NCBI RefSeq assembly: GCF_037975245.1
Contig: NC_092578.1
Span: 1,426,001-1,490,000 of the forward strand
Length of the DNA: 64,000 nt
Reading direction: 5' to 3'
From: Apostichopus japonicus
Lineage: Eukaryota > Echinodermata > Holothuroidea > Aspidochirotida > Stichopodidae
The first letter of the stretch is position 1, and the number at the start of each line of letters is the position of its first letter. Under the pieces are notes generated by a model. It saw nothing but the letters and a program-made list of their open reading frames with translations. It ran no database searches and had not been told where the DNA came from. Of this stretch, positions 10,226 through 23,631 are shown piece after piece. The position numbers were made by a program, and so were the translations under genes.

Positions 10226-13200
10226 CATACATGTGTATATATATATATATGTGTGTATATATAAAAGAAGCAAGAGCAAAGTTCTCCATCGTATACTTTC
10301 TAAACAATGAAATTAGATGTACATGAACAGTAAGACTGAGTTTCACATTTGCAGACCTTTGAAATGAACAACGCATGCGCAATTATTTCTCAAATCTTAA
10401 CTTGCTCCTTCCAAATATTATGTCCTGTAAACATATACAGCCACTATTTTTTTTTTGGGGGGGGGGGGCGGGAATTAGTGATAAATGATTATTTTTTATG
10501 GAGGATCCTCTATATACAAGGGTATAGTTACACGTGGGTGGGGGGGGATGGATGACAGATAATTGGGATTGCTCTCCTAGAATGGTCTGTACAACTCCAA
10601 ACAGCTTGGTACACCAATATGTTTACAACTGTAACTTTGGTAACATTGAATCGAATGCGGTTTGTGCCTGTATCTTATGGTGTTACCCCATACATGTATA
10701 GTTGACAGACGAACGTATTAGCAATTTACTGCTTCTTCTAATCCTTTTACTTACTTTATGTCCAGATGTGAGTTTAGTCCTTTACAATCCGAGAACATCT
10801 ACAAGAGCAAATTCTTAAAGAGTCTCTGACACTGTAAGAATTCCTTTAAGCTGATGGACGTTCCGAAACCTCTATGAAAATAGGAAAAAAAAAACAGGCC
10901 TACGATGGAAACATCTGTTTGCCTTTGCAACGTAAAATCCTTTCCAACAAAGAACCTAACTTTACCAGTACACAATTCAGGGTTTTTTAGTTACTCTAGC
11001 GCACAAAATGTATTAGTCTTTATAGACTTATGCCGAATGCTCCAAACTCCGAGAAAGTACGTTATATATAGGCCTATTAAAACGAACGATAAGCGAAGCT
11101 TGTTTTGTATACGCGATATAAAACTGTGTCAGTAGTTGTGCCTATTTGAAATTATGTATAGGCCCATAACATGTATACTTTGCAGGCTTATGCTATTTTA
11201 TTGTCACTATATATGAAGGTGAATTATTAGTTACTATCTTTAAGAGTTTATAACAAGCTTGTTTTCATTGTTGTTAGATTAAATTGAAGACTAATATAAG
11301 TATGTATTGGCTGGCTTTTCGGAAAGATATGTAGTATCATAAAAAAAAAATCCCTAGTATATTTTGAAATAAACAGGTACCTCTTCGTGTAGGCCAAAAC
11401 AGATGTAATGTTTGGCCGCTATGCATGCCAATAGTTTATATCCATTATATTTTGTCAATAAATCAATGAATATATACTGACATGTTTCCCTTTTAATTGG
11501 TACTTTTTTCCAAGGTCACTTCTCAAGTTGACCTATTCACTTCAAGGTTTGCACCTCACAGTGTTATGAGTTATATACATATTGATTCCAATAAAGTTTA
11601 AATGGCGGTCATTCTAAGGAAAACATCGGTCCTTGATTAAACAGATGTGGTTTCGTAAATTCCATAATTTCGGTAGGCCTGGTTGCTCCTGCATGTACGT
11701 TTTCGCAAAGGTATATACCGATGGGGGAAGGAGCTACTGTATTGAAGCCTATAGCCTATGTATAAAGCAAAACTCAAATAATAATCCTTAAGAGGAGACA
11801 TCAGCTCACTCCTTGCTTTCATCATGCAGAACAGAGTGGTTGAGATATGAAAATAATATATGGTTGTAACTTGTACAGGGCTTCAGACTAGCGTACTCTT
11901 AGATAGTGGGCAAATTTTACAAAAACGTGGCACGTGCCAAATGTAGGCCTATATGAACAAGTAAATATTCATTTTCAAAATGTGGTACTCTGTCGCAGGG
12001 AGGGGCAAAATATTTGTGATAAAGAGTGTGTGTGGGAGAAGATGGGGATGGGGGCGGGGGTAGAAGACTATAGTGACATACAGTTAGCAGTACATCGTTG
12101 TACTCAATTTATTTCTACGGGCAAATCTGAGCCGTCCGCAACGGGAGATTGACCACACACCTACATTGGTATCGAATTCAGCGACCACAGCCGACACCCT
12201 ATCCATTTAAAATCCTGGATACACCCCTCTCTATATGGTTGGTGGTCAACGTAAATGGATATGCGACTATTGAACAACTTTTGTTGGAGTCTGCGCTATA
12301 TTAAACTATAGTTATTATTATTATTATTTGTGGTCAAACGTGAACTGTCCGTGAACCATTCATGCATGGTGTGAAAGGGCGATTGAATCTTGCCTTACTC
12401 ATAGCACGTTAAGCTAGACCAACTTTCACACGTTTAAAAAGTGACCTCGATATTATGACGTCGCATTACAAGTTGTAGCCCTGTACATGATTACGAACCC
12501 TAAAAATGCTTTGCATTTGGGATTATATTCCACTCATTTCGTCTATGTGGCTCTAGTAGGCCTATATGTATAATCTTTTAGGCTTGTTGTCGCAATTGAT
12601 CAGCTCGGGTTCGTTACACTGGTGCCTGCTATACACCCTATACTAAGCATAGATGAACGTATATCAATAGAGGTTACGGTATAATCATTCCGTCATATGT
12701 ATCTACATTTTAACATGCATGGATTGAGGCGGTGACGAGTCTAAGAGCGATCTAGACAGGCTAATTATCTACTCGATCTTTGGTTCAGTTCCTTGTCGAC
12801 TGAGGTATAACATGGATTTCTCATCCACTAGGGCTGCCGATAAATGATTTTCATGTTCATGGTCTTCCATCTAGGCCTATAGTCAAACAAATTCTCAGCG
12901 AGCAGTTTATTTGATTACCCTCTAAGTGAAGTCTATGGGCTATACAATGAGATTTATATCTTTATACATATAGTTCCAGATAGATAAATGTTAGTATTAC
13001 ATAATATATTACTATGATATTACTTCTTTGACCATTTAAATTGTACAATTCAGATTCCTTACCTTGTTTTAATTTGCTGTAGAAAGGCAGTCGATGTTTC
13101 TGTGCCCAGACCAGTGCAACAGTTTAATGGCAGTTTTTATTGCGAATAAAGCGCTGTAATGAATTGAGGTATACTTAGCTTTTGAGAGTATGATCAGTTT

Positions 13201-14676
13201 TGCTGGTAGACGTGGAAGGCGGTATACTTCGCTTCAGCAGTAAATCGCAAGGTCTGGGAGATGTGAGGGTTTATGATTACTGTGAGTAAAGTAAAGAAGT
13301 GAACAACCACTTTCATATCCTGTCCATCCATCAGGCCGAGGGTAATGTAAAGAAAAGCAGATCTAAGATTTGAAATCAGGGTCGTCACCTGCAAGTTTTT
13401 TTACTCTTTTTTGAGAATATTTTACGTCAACTTATCAGTTGTATTAAACAGTAAAGGTTAAAATAGAATCTTTGACCACAGAGAACATAACTTTATATTT
13501 CGTTACATTGCCCGTAAGATGGCCAAAGTCGCCATCATAACATCAAAATGGAGGACACATCCACAGTCTTCGAGAGTCAGGTCGGACTCATAATGCATAA
13601 TTATATCACTGCGCCATGTTTTGTATACGCTTCCTCCCCCCCCCCCCCCCCTTAAATTATGAAATAAGACAGTTCAACAAATTCACCAAATGTGATAAGT
13701 TGTTCTAACTATAGAACTCAAATATGGCCAACTCACATCGACGGGCTACACAAGTAGCGTAATTCGTCAGCCATATACAGACAACAGATAAAAAAGTTTT
13801 AAACTTTTAAATTCATAACAAATTTGGCCTTATCCCTTTATGTCTATGCCACACACACACACGATGCAGTGTTTTTTTATATATATATTTCTTTATACTA
13901 GAGTGTTCATTAACAGCTCGCGGCGTACACAGAACGTAGAAGAATCGGAATCTGTCTAATCATGCCCATTTGACATGACCTGCGTGATCTTATTCAGAAC
14001 AGGTGTTATATACGGGTGCTGTAACACACTCGGCCGAACAGGTTAACCACGGTCGGGAAAAGTGCCTTAATTGACCCACTGCCCAAAGACGTGGCCACAA
14101 AAAGTACAGTGGAAAGAGGCGCTGCGGCGGGGTGGGTTGGGAGGTGGGATTCAAGCAACGTCCGGTTTGCCATAACCGTTCATCCGTGCACTGGTTAACA
14201 GGGCGGACGTAGGCAAAGAGAATGACTACCACACCCTCTGAACAGTGGATGCATAGAATGTGTGTCTTTATGCGATTAAAACTAAGAACAGACAAGAGTT
14301 AAGTAGTTGAAACCAAAATATTTATTTACTTGAAAGAAGTTCGAAAAGTTTGACAATCTCCCGTATAAAAGTGAAAACCATAAACAGGGAAACAAAAATA
14401 TATATACAGAATTCGTGTATCTTTCCTTGACCTGACATCATTTAGGATGGATCTTTTGTAAGTAAAATTCATGCAACATTTAGAAATTTTTACTTAAAGA
14501 AACATAAATTTGTAATAACTCACAGCACTACCACTAATATTGTCCGTGAATAACTCTGTTTTTCGTGGACAAGTTTGTTTGATCTTCAATATGACATCAA
14601 TCATTCGACTCTCTAATGATACATTTTTTTAAGACAAGTCACCTAAGGTATAACCTGGGCACAAAAACCACACTAC

Positions 14677-15030
14677 TTAAAGGTATTGAATACTCACGCA
14701 CAAAGAAACGTCTGATGCTGATAATCTGATAGTTTGGAATGAAGTGTTAGACACCACCATCGATCCCAGAAAATACACACACATCTTGCTACCGTCCGTA
14801 ATTAGACACTAGTGTATAGTCAATACATGCAGCTACGGTCAATACCCACAACACAGTGTACATAGCAGCGATGGACATTTCAGGTCCAGATAAAAGATAA
14901 CAAGGTATCACATTTCATTACTGTCTGCATTTTCTAGCGACAAGAAGAAAACTTCACTTGCAAGCAACGGAAAGTTAACCTTTTTTCAGAGGGCGACACA
15001 AGGTTTGGGGGGAGTCTTCAACGCCTTTAA
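14677..15030 (+). mobile_element. TTAA-flanked MITE, copy 2
   Basis: 354 bp including TTAA at 14677-14680 and 15027-15030. The left inverted repeat is AGGTATTGAATACTCACGC; the right, complemented, is AGGCGTTGAAGACTCCCCC. The interior aligns end to end with copy 1, with a few small indels. Confidence 0.87.
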
Positions 15031-15186
15031 ATCTGATCCGCTCTCAACCCTAGTCCCCTTACATCCAGACTGACTGTATGATCATTTTCAAATGTGTTCC
15101 ACAAACTCCTTCGATTGGGAATAGATACTACTGCACATGACCTTAGCCAAAAGATTCTCTAATGAAGGAGGTTACTTCCTTTAAAC

Positions 15187-15300
15187 CAGTGGTTCTCAAA
15201 CACTTTTAGGCGACTGCCCACTTTGACCATCTTGAATTGTCCCAATTCCCAACTTCCCAACACCCCCAGGGGGCTGCAGTGACCACTTTGAGAACCACTG
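15187..15300. mobile_element. Small hAT MITE (114 bp)
   Basis: Ends are CAGTGGTTCTCAAA and TTTGAGAACCACTG, perfect 14-bp inverted repeats. Flanks are CTTTAAAC (15179-15186) and CTTTAGAC (15301-15308), an 8-bp target duplication with one change. The CAGTGGTTCTCAA end is a familiar hAT terminus. No coding capacity. Confidence 0.9.
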
Positions 15301-17668
15301 CTTTAGACAAAGAAATATACTACTATGGCAGCAAAATAGCAGATTTAAATAAAAAAAAATATATAAAAAAATGTTAAGCAAACAAGGTATGTGAATGGCT
15401 GTAGTTTTTGCTATGTGAATTCATGTTAATTCTGTTGACTATTGAGAGCAAACAGTATTGACTAAAAATACACACAATGACATAAGGTAACATTTGGTAT
15501 GATTAATGTGAGTATAAGTTACAAGGCATTGCAAATTAATCCCTATCATAACTTATGCAAACATAGGATATGTTAATGATCTGTCCCAGGTTCGATTGTT
15601 TTAAGTACCAAATTCATTTTCTATTTACTATTGTCACCAAAGAAGTGAAGTTATATTTGATATCAATTATATGTTGCCTCTTTCAAGTACATGAATATAA
15701 CTCATGAATATATTAAGCTGAAAATACAGCTTATTAACATAGCAAGATATGCAGACAAATTTAATGATTATCAAACGTATTCATTAACATTGCATGTCGA
15801 TCAAACAATGAATCATCAATTTGCATGATAATTTTTGTCTAATTAATAAACAATAATCAAAAAGAAAAGAAAAAAAGAAGAAATTCTACAAGTTTGCATT
15901 TTCTAACTTTTGCACTTTAAGTAATAAATGCATTCTCTCACAAAGCCCATATTTTCTCCCCAAACTCCTAAGGATAAAGTGAAATAGTTCTATAAATCAG
16001 TTTTTATCTTTACTTCAGTACGAACAGAGATTTAAAGCAACAGTTGCATCCTGGTCTCTGATCCTGAATTCAAGGATCTTTGGTTATGTGCTGATGTGGC
16101 AAACTTTGGTACAACTTTACAAATATGCACTATGCATATAGAAAATGGAAAAGAGAAAAAGCAAGAAATATCTGAAATGCAAAAAAACTGTTTGGCAAAT
16201 TCAAAAGATTTAAGAAAGTGTCTGTTTGTACTGCACAGTTTGTTTGAAATTGTTAATTTTAAAAGTGTCTGCAGTTATTACTTCACAGCCTCCTAGATCC
16301 TATTGCGAGGATCATCTTTACGATAAACAGTAACATTATCAGCTTCAATAACATGGACGTATGAATAATGTTTATGCATCTCTACAAAATTGTATCAAAA
16401 ACTTCACAGAGACTTTGAGAAAGAGTACCATCGTTACAAAAGAGAAACCATCCAAGGATGAAATGTCTAACATGGTGTCAACTTTACAAGTAATTGTAGC
16501 GATGTTTAGCGATGAAATCTCTAGACAGAAAGTATGGCTAATTGTTATTACTAACAACAGAGATACAAAATCAAGCTACTGGCATCACATGCTTTGTAGA
16601 CGATTAAATATTTCCACAGAGTTCAATACTAAGTGTCCAGCAGTGGCATGCACACAGTCCCTCACGCCCCCCCCCCTTCCTCCTTGCCCCAACCACTATC
16701 AGTCGAGGAAAAAGCTATAGTCTGGGGACTTTTTCAAAGTTAAAACTTATTTATCAGCTCAACATTGATTGCCCTTAGACCTTTCTTATAGTGTAAATGC
16801 GCCTTGAGATGCACCATTTGACAGTCCCAACTGGACCCTCTCACACCCCTCTACAAAGTAGCTGCATTCTACTACCCCACTGCCGCACCACTCATTTAAA
16901 AACTTTTTGACCCGCCTACAGCCTGTCCATAAAGGTTCATACACTTACAAAACTCAGTTGGGGGATACTTGGAATTTGTCCAGCCCCCACCCCATCTTTG
17001 AATTCATGTGAAAGTCACTGGTATACAGACATTTAATTAGCACACTATACCATTGTTTTATAGTTCCTGGAACAATCATAAATAGAAGATCCAAGGCACA
17101 GAGGTATCAAATAGTTTCATATATAATCAAGTTAGTTTTATAAATGTAATGTTTACACTGATTACCAAAACAGATTTGTGGAATTGCAGAAATCTGTGAC
17201 ACAGCAATTCTGGTGAATGCAAATTTCAGTTTACAGACTAGGCCTGCTCTGGTACTTCTAATTGTTCAAGAGTAGTTGCTAAAGAGTAGATCTTGAGAAT
17301 TAATTGTTAAAGTTTAGATCTATCAACAAGTAATGTCAAGTGTTCTTCTGAGACAAAACAAATCTCTGTATTATCAAAATATTCAAAGTTTTGGATGATG
17401 AATGTTTCACATGTCTTCTTGATACATGGACTATGAAACTTTAAGATGAAAATTAAACAAGCAAACAAAAGAAATTTTAATAGATTATTTATAGGTGTTC
17501 AGAGTTTGCTTCTCCCTACTTTCACATCACGTCACTTAACCTTTAACCTAAAAGAGATTTAGTTTTAATTCTTTGTTTCAGAACTCAATACCCCCCTAAT
17601 CAGTCTTTTCTCACTTGTAACCTGTAACAAATAGACATGGCTCCAAATATCGTTCTATTGGTGAGGTA

Positions 17669-17816
17669 TCAATTCAGCTGATCATATCTGCTAAGTGTAA
17701 GAGCAGAGAACTTTGAACTGGTCACAATGTAGGTCACAATCCCAGCAAAGAAAACCACGGCGATGGCAAAGATGTTAGTCACAATCACCACGGGAGACAG
17801 TTCATCAAATCCTTGG
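17669..17816 (-). CDS. CYB561: b561 gene B exon 4, terminal
   Basis: Acceptor CTCTTTACAG ends at 17817. It encodes DQGFDELSPVV, the sixth helix (NIFAIAVVFFAGIVTYIV) and SRYDQLN; TGA at 17671-17669. Confidence 0.92.
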
Positions 17817-20800
17817 CTGTAAAGAGACAAGAAAATACCGGTTTAAAGTAAAAATTCACCAAGAGCCTCCCAGTAAGAAACTGGACTCTTAAGCCTCTAA
17901 TGGAGGATGGGAGGGGGGGTATCAAATTTCTGATATTGTATTATATTTGTAATCATACTGCCTGCTATTTATTTCTTATCTGGACAAAAACAATCAGCAG
18001 TTAGCATTTCCTTAGCAACATTGTTATTTTAATTACTGTTCATTATCTTTAGCCTAATTAGAGGACAATAATTAGAGGACAATGATGATATTGCAAGTGG
18101 ATAGCAGCACCAAGAAGTGCGTTAATTAATCACGAAGGTTAATGGTTTCATTTTTAGAAAGCAAGTTATTTCAGGAATACAATCATGTTAAGTTCTGTTT
18201 TGTTACTTTTCCAAAGCAGGAAGAAATTTCAAAGAATGATGCAGGTCAAGATGATTTATCTGCTAAGTATATTATAAATTTAATAGGAAATTAATTAAAA
18301 TCAAATTAATAACAATAGAAATTAAACTAAATTAAAATATGAAAATTGTCTGGATGAAAAGGAATAAAACAAAAAGTAACAAAAAGGATATTTACTCTGT
18401 AAACAGAATTTTTTCTGTCAGTCCTGTTAGAACGGAGACACAAATCATGCCGAGGAGAAAGATACCAAAGAAGACATGGACGGGTTTGACAGCCGCTCTA
18501 ATCTCCTCACGGGGACGAGGATACAAGAAAAACAGGAATCCCAACACAAGCTGCAAGAGAAAGAAATGAAACAATTGACAGTGTGTGAATAATTACATGG
18601 CATGGTTCCCTTTAATGCACCTGCTGACGATGATAATTAATTTCAATTAGCCCTCTCAAAATCAATTTGTTTTTCGGCAGTTTTAATTCCACACTGAAGA
18701 CTTGAGTCATAGAGTAAGATGGAAAGACAAAGGATTGTCACTCTAACAGTATAATGTATCAGGTCTCTTCCGATGAGTCACCATGTCAGAGAGAAAAGCT
18801 GCAGCAGCTGCATGCTCCTGCTCAGCTAGGATGAATCAATATATCAAACTATTATCTCTATCGTGTGAAACTGCAGCACAAAAGCTTATGTCCTTTGCAT
18901 CTCCGCTGCTGGATACTGCAGCCCTTTTCAGAATCCTACTTTTGACAGGTTACCAAAGCGGACAAGTTTTCCAATTTTAAGTTTGTGAAGCTGACTTATT
19001 GAGACGACACAGGTTGCACATTTTTATTTTTTGTACACATTCTTGAACTGCTTCAGCTGAGCTAGCTAACTAATAGTGCTAAGTGCCATGTTTACTAAAC
19101 TAAGTAGTCCAGCCACTTCAATAGACTAATCATTCTAAATTGATAAGACTAAATTGATAATTTCTCAAACCTTACAGCAGTACAGTCTTTATAGTGTATG
19201 TCGGTAGTTAAGTTACTTAATCACCTCAACACTTCCTCTACAGTAATTCTTTTAGAATTTCGTTTTTTTCCATTATTATTTACTTTTCATCATTTTCATG
19301 ACAGTGTCCCCTTTTGAGCTCAAGTATAAAATTCAATTATTATTTTATTAAGCATCTCCCAAATACACAGTAGACCCTTCTGTGCTTTGCAGTCTGCATC
19401 TATCATTAACTGTATAAAATAGCTATACGACTGCTTCATTGCAGTTACCCTTTTTTAAATTTATTTTTCTCCCTTCACCTCCTCTATCTCCTTTAGGATC
19501 TTCAACTCTTCGATCTCGGGTTAATATGATGGTATGCTTGTCAAACAGTGAACAATGAATAAACCTACCATAGGGGTAATTGTGTAAATATGTTTTGAAA
19601 GTTATATGGCTTTCCATACAGCTAAATCTATAGGTTACTTTTTTATTATTATTATGTTTACACAAACTACCTGTACATCTTCAAAATTAATACACACTCT
19701 CATTCCTATTATTCGTTATAGACATTTGGAAAAGAAATGGAAACTAATAAGTCGCTAATTAATTTTAATGATATTATGAAAAAGTATGAACAATATTGCA
19801 TTCCCTTGCAAACAATTTCAGTAGCTCACTTAAGTCCGATACCATTGATGAACACCACAGCTAAAGTATAGTAACTACAATATCCTGATTTTTCACTTCT
19901 GTTTAGAGAACCACTTGTTGTCCAATTCCCGTTCCCAGCACCTGTAGCCATTTAACATACAATGGATGACATGATGGCTAAGTACTATCCAATCCAATCC
20001 AACCACTTACTCATCTCATGAGGACAATGCAACCAATCTTCTGTAACATCACTTGTGTAACATCACTGTCATGAAGAACACAGTCTATTCAACATCCATA
20101 TTACCAATTCACAAGTGCCCTTTCAAATTTAAATTGCCTACGATTCATTTGAATGCTGCCATTATCAAATGAGAATCCAAGGCAATTTCTAACTTGGGCT
20201 TAGAAAAGTGTTTTTTTCTCATATCATATCGATACTGAATTTGATCCTTGCTTGCGATGCAGCAACTTGCCTGACTACCATAGAAGACCACTGTTCCGAG
20301 GCCCATCCAGCTGTGAAGGCTACGAGCATTGCCAAATCCCTGAGCGTTGTGATACTGAAAGACTGCCACCAATCCGACCACAGAGCAAACAAATGCCAGA
20401 AGGTGAAGGAGAAAGTGAGCCATCTTGATTTTAAACTTTGAAACACTGATGCCTGCACCTATCTTGTACAAGAGGACAGCTGAAAGAGAAACAAAAATGT
20501 CAAGTTATTATGATTATTATTATTATTATAGGTAACAGTTTCATTCTGTGATTGCCCAAAGTAGTCAAATGCATTGTTCTTTCATAATGGTATATACACT
20601 GTGCTAAAGATTTCATCCTGGCATCAACACTACCAGTTGTAAAATGTATGGTTGTGTCATATGTAAAGTTAATATGAACTGTACTAACGTTGAACCAATC
20701 TGTTACTATAGGGGTTGTTACACTGCATAAGTGCCAATTGCTCAGTGTGATAATTGACACAACTGACACATATTGACAAAGGATGCATCCATATTTTCTG

Positions 20801-22582
20801 TATCATAACTCCATTAAATAAAACACATGTTCAATCACCTCATTGTTCTGATTTAGAAAACTAACAATTATCAAATAAATATGCAACAAAAGAAAAAACA
20901 TACTGCAATGGCCTGATGTCTTGATCTTATTGTATTTTATTGTATTTTAATTCTCTACTATACCAATTATCTTGTCTGTGCCATCAATCTGTTTATTCTC
21001 ATCGAATACACGCTATTAACATTAATCCCCTGATTGTGTTGACTATTATAACTACTGTAGACCTGAAGGTCAGGAGTCCATTTGACCTGGATTATGATGA
21101 CACTTATATGAAAGACCTCTGTTCTTTCTGACAAATCACAACACAGATAGTTCCTGTCATATGACCAGTGTTTCAATTCTTATCAACAATTGATAACTCC
21201 AATCTCTTTGCACAATGGTTAATTGCTCACCTTCCATGCCTGTTAGGGCATAGATCAACGTTTCAACCAGCATATCCTGCCCACCCCATGATAATGCATT
21301 GCTTGACCTTTTCATGGGCACTTACAAATTTGCACACCAATGGCTGTTTGGATTTTTGAAGAATCTGAGCAACTTCAGCAGAGTCAACCTCTACCCTTCT
21401 GATTGCTCTTTTGATGTAGATCTAGATATTTAACCAACAAAGTTCTTCTCTCTAAATGATCTTTAAGGCTTCTTATTTTCATAAAATCTGCACCGTTTTA
21501 TTATTTAATCTCTCTAAACTGATGATGATGATGACTGTACACAAAAACATATATCATATTAAGCATTGGTATGATCTCTTTATTTGAACATTCTATGCAT
21601 GTTTCCCTGTGTTTTTACATATTCAGCAGATGCATACCCTATTTACCCTTCTCAAACATAACAATATTGTATGTACTCTCAAACGAAGTATGACATGATG
21701 TCTGTATTAAAGCATAGTCCATGATGCACTCAAAGAGATTGTAGTGCTCACTTAAAATGTAAACTTGACTTCCCGATTATTATATGAAGGAAGCAAACAC
21801 TTCACCTTTTGGGCATGTGCTGGTTATTTGTTGGGGCTTACAGGAATAACAAAAATCTTCAGAAGGCTTGAAATTCCTGTGAATTGTATTTTTATTCTCC
21901 CTTTGCTCATAACATCAAACACACTAACAGCATAACTATCAACACTACTGTGAAACACTGTTGACATTGCAATGTACACAGAGGTCTGTATGCATATACT
22001 TAAATTCAAATGCATGCACCTAAATTCATTTATGCTGAATTCTTTGTGTGTGACTGCTGTGATCCTCGGCAGTGAGTTTCCTGGCAGGATTTCAGATGCA
22101 AAGTGCTGTTTAATATTTCCTGAAAAATTATATATCACTACTCTTTATATTATTGGAACTGACTGTAGTGTTCTGAACTGTGGGGGGTGGGGGACGGGCA
22201 GGATAAGCCATGGTACACAGCAACTGTTGTTAAGTGAACAACTAATCTTACAAGAACTCTGCTAAAGAAGGAATTTATCATAATAATTAATGATAATATA
22301 TAATTATTATAATTTATATTACAAGGAATTATAAGTATTAATCTATTGCACAACTAGCACAAAAATCTGATAAATGGTAAAATATCAACACTCACAGTTT
22401 CCATAGAAGAACAGAAATCCTGCAACCATGAGAATAGGATGAAGATTAAACTGCTTTTCGCTGCCATCCCAAGCATATCCACCAAAGTATTTGTTGGTGA
22501 GCACGACCATGAGTGAAACAATCAACAGACCAAGGATTTCAGCCAAAATGACCAAAAGAGTAAACAGTAACCCAACCCCCAT
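17669..22582 (-). CDS. CYB561: Cytochrome b561 family transmembrane reductase, gene B
   Basis: Four coding exons (22582-22396, 20479-20271, 18550-18396, 17816-17669) give a complete 232-residue protein, intron phases 1, 0, 2. Haem-ligand histidines are H48 (FNLHPILM), H84 (KMAHF), H118 (SLHSWMG) and H157 (KPVHVFFG). K68, K77, K79 and K81 form a basic patch near the expected ascorbate site, and YHN is intact at 105-107. FLYPRPREEIR follows TM4 as in gene A. Expected role: ascorbate-dependent electron transfer across an internal or plasma membrane. The tail is shorter than in gene A and ends LSRYDQLN; Y228-DQL fits a YxxPhi sorting signal. Intron 2 has a GC donor. Gene B and gene A are clearly close paralogs; gene C is more distant. 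Exact vertebrate orthology is not settled. Confidence 0.9.
18396..18550 (-). CDS. CYB561: b561 gene B exon 3 (coding)
   Basis: Acceptor TCTCTTGCAG before 18550; donor ACAGA|GTAAAT after 18396. It encodes LVLGFLFFLYPRPREE to TGLTEKILFT, with H157. Confidence 0.92.
18551..20270 (-). other. b561 gene B intron 2 with GC donor
   Basis: Starts CAG|GCAAGT at 20270-20269 and ends TGCAG at 18551. The equivalent intron in gene A starts GTGATT and in gene C GTGAGT, so only gene B carries GC. The rest of a strong donor consensus (CAG before, AAGT after) is intact, as is usual for functional GC-AG introns. No exon or repeat is evident inside. Confidence 0.88.
20271..20479 (-). CDS. CYB561: b561 gene B exon 2 (coding)
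   Basis: Acceptor TCTCTTTCAG before 20479. 209 bases encode SVLLYKIGAG to VVFYGSQ with H84 and H118. The 3' boundary is fixed by frame at CAG|GCAAGT, a GC donor. Confidence 0.9.
20480..22395 (-). other. b561 gene B intron 1
   Basis: 1.9 kb, AT-rich, with (TTA)n near 20508-20530 and a GGGGGTGGGGGACGGG tract near 22180. No coding exon or mobile element recognised. Confidence 0.6.
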
Positions 22583-22602
22583 CTTAAACGATTATGCAGG
22601 AT
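22396..22602 (-). CDS. CYB561: b561 gene B exon with start codon
   Basis: Acceptor TTTTTTCAG ends at 22603; 20 bases of 5' UTR, then ATG at 22582-22580. It encodes MGVGLLFTLLVIL to LFFYGN and H48; donor AAACT|GTGAGT after 22396. Confidence 0.88.
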
Positions 22603-23631
22603 CTGAAAAAAGATGGAGAAAATCAATTAAAAAGGGGAAAGTTACAATTATTTTTATTTTGAGCAGGAGCTAAGGAGTAAAGATATATATTAAAGGCATT
22701 GAGAGAAATGGTATGACAAAAGGTATGAATACCAGTATACTTATTAATATAGTCAGATATAGGTCCTAGACTTATTATTTCAGTAAGTGTGAGCTACGTA
22801 CTTGTTAGCCTATGTAGGCCTACATGAAAATGATCAATGATAGGCATAACTCAAAAATTGTAACTTATAATGACGAGAGAGGCTGAGAATGAGAGGGAAG
22901 GTGGAAACGGTACAAATCTAGTTCAGTTTTCATCAGCTGATAAATCCTGTGTATGCCTGTACGGTGTTGTCAACTGTAGTGCCATGTACTGCTTTTCCAT
23001 ATTCTTCAGCTAAGCGCATTATTATTATTTTCTTCATATTGCCTATATAGCCATACATGAAATGTTGAAAGGATACCTTTTTTGTTCTTACGGCTGTTTT
23101 ACACTGTAGAATTTGTTTTCTTGCCTTGCATTTAAGACATTTTAGCAATTTTTAACTATATAATCTAGCCACTGTCGTTATATTATTTACATCTATTGAG
23201 AAGGTATATCTTTTTATTATTTTTAAGATTTGGATACCATACATGTTGTTGTATAGTAGCCTATATTTCAAGACAATGTAATACAGTAGTCAGTACACTG
23301 ATACTAGTAGTAGTATGGTAGTACTACTAGGGCTAGGCTTTGTTGATATACATTTTAGTGTATTAAAATAGAAATGACCAAAGCTAAATCTGATTGAGCT
23401 GTAACTTTCGTATACATGGACCACGTACTCCGTCCGTCATTGGAAAGTGTAACATGTAGGCTAACGTGAAGCTGCTCTTCGTCACAAACTACAATTTACA
23501 CAGTAAGAAACTTATGCTGCAGCCTGTGGGGCTATGCCTAGCCCTATTTCCAATCGATAAAATCATGACGGATTGTGAATCGTCGGCAAATCATTATAAC
23601 TTTCGAAGACAATTACACGGTTCATACCTAC
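22603..23631 (-). other. b561 gene B 5' UTR intron
   Basis: Inferred intron between a candidate noncoding exon (donor CAAAG|GTAGGT, exon end 23632) and the start-codon exon. Holds only AT-rich sequence and small TAGTAG-type repeats near 23310-23330. Confidence 0.5.

Larger units (their letters stand above)
9454..17668. other. Gene-poor spacer between b561 genes A and B
   Basis: This should contain gene A's promoter and first noncoding exon and gene B's 3' UTR. A possible minus-strand donor (CAAG|GTAAGG, exon end 13063) could belong to that first exon, but nothing confirms it. Supported features are a LINE relic (9728-10225), a TTAA MITE (14677-15030) and a small hAT MITE (15187-15300). I see no coding exon; open frames near 13990-14295 and 16361-16720 look random. 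Confidence 0.5.

Noticed and set aside
13990..14295. 101-codon minus-strand open frame
   Set aside because: No recognisable domain, no supporting splice sites, and composition like the flanking noncoding DNA.
16361..16720. 119-codon plus-strand open frame
   Set aside because: Lies where gene B's 3' UTR is expected, antisense to it; ends in a poly-C-derived proline run and has no family signature.
20276..20281. GT donor (ATG|GTAGTC) as an alternative to the GC donor of gene B
   Set aside because: It would shift the frame relative to exon 3 and delete conserved residues; the GC site keeps frame and matches both paralogs.
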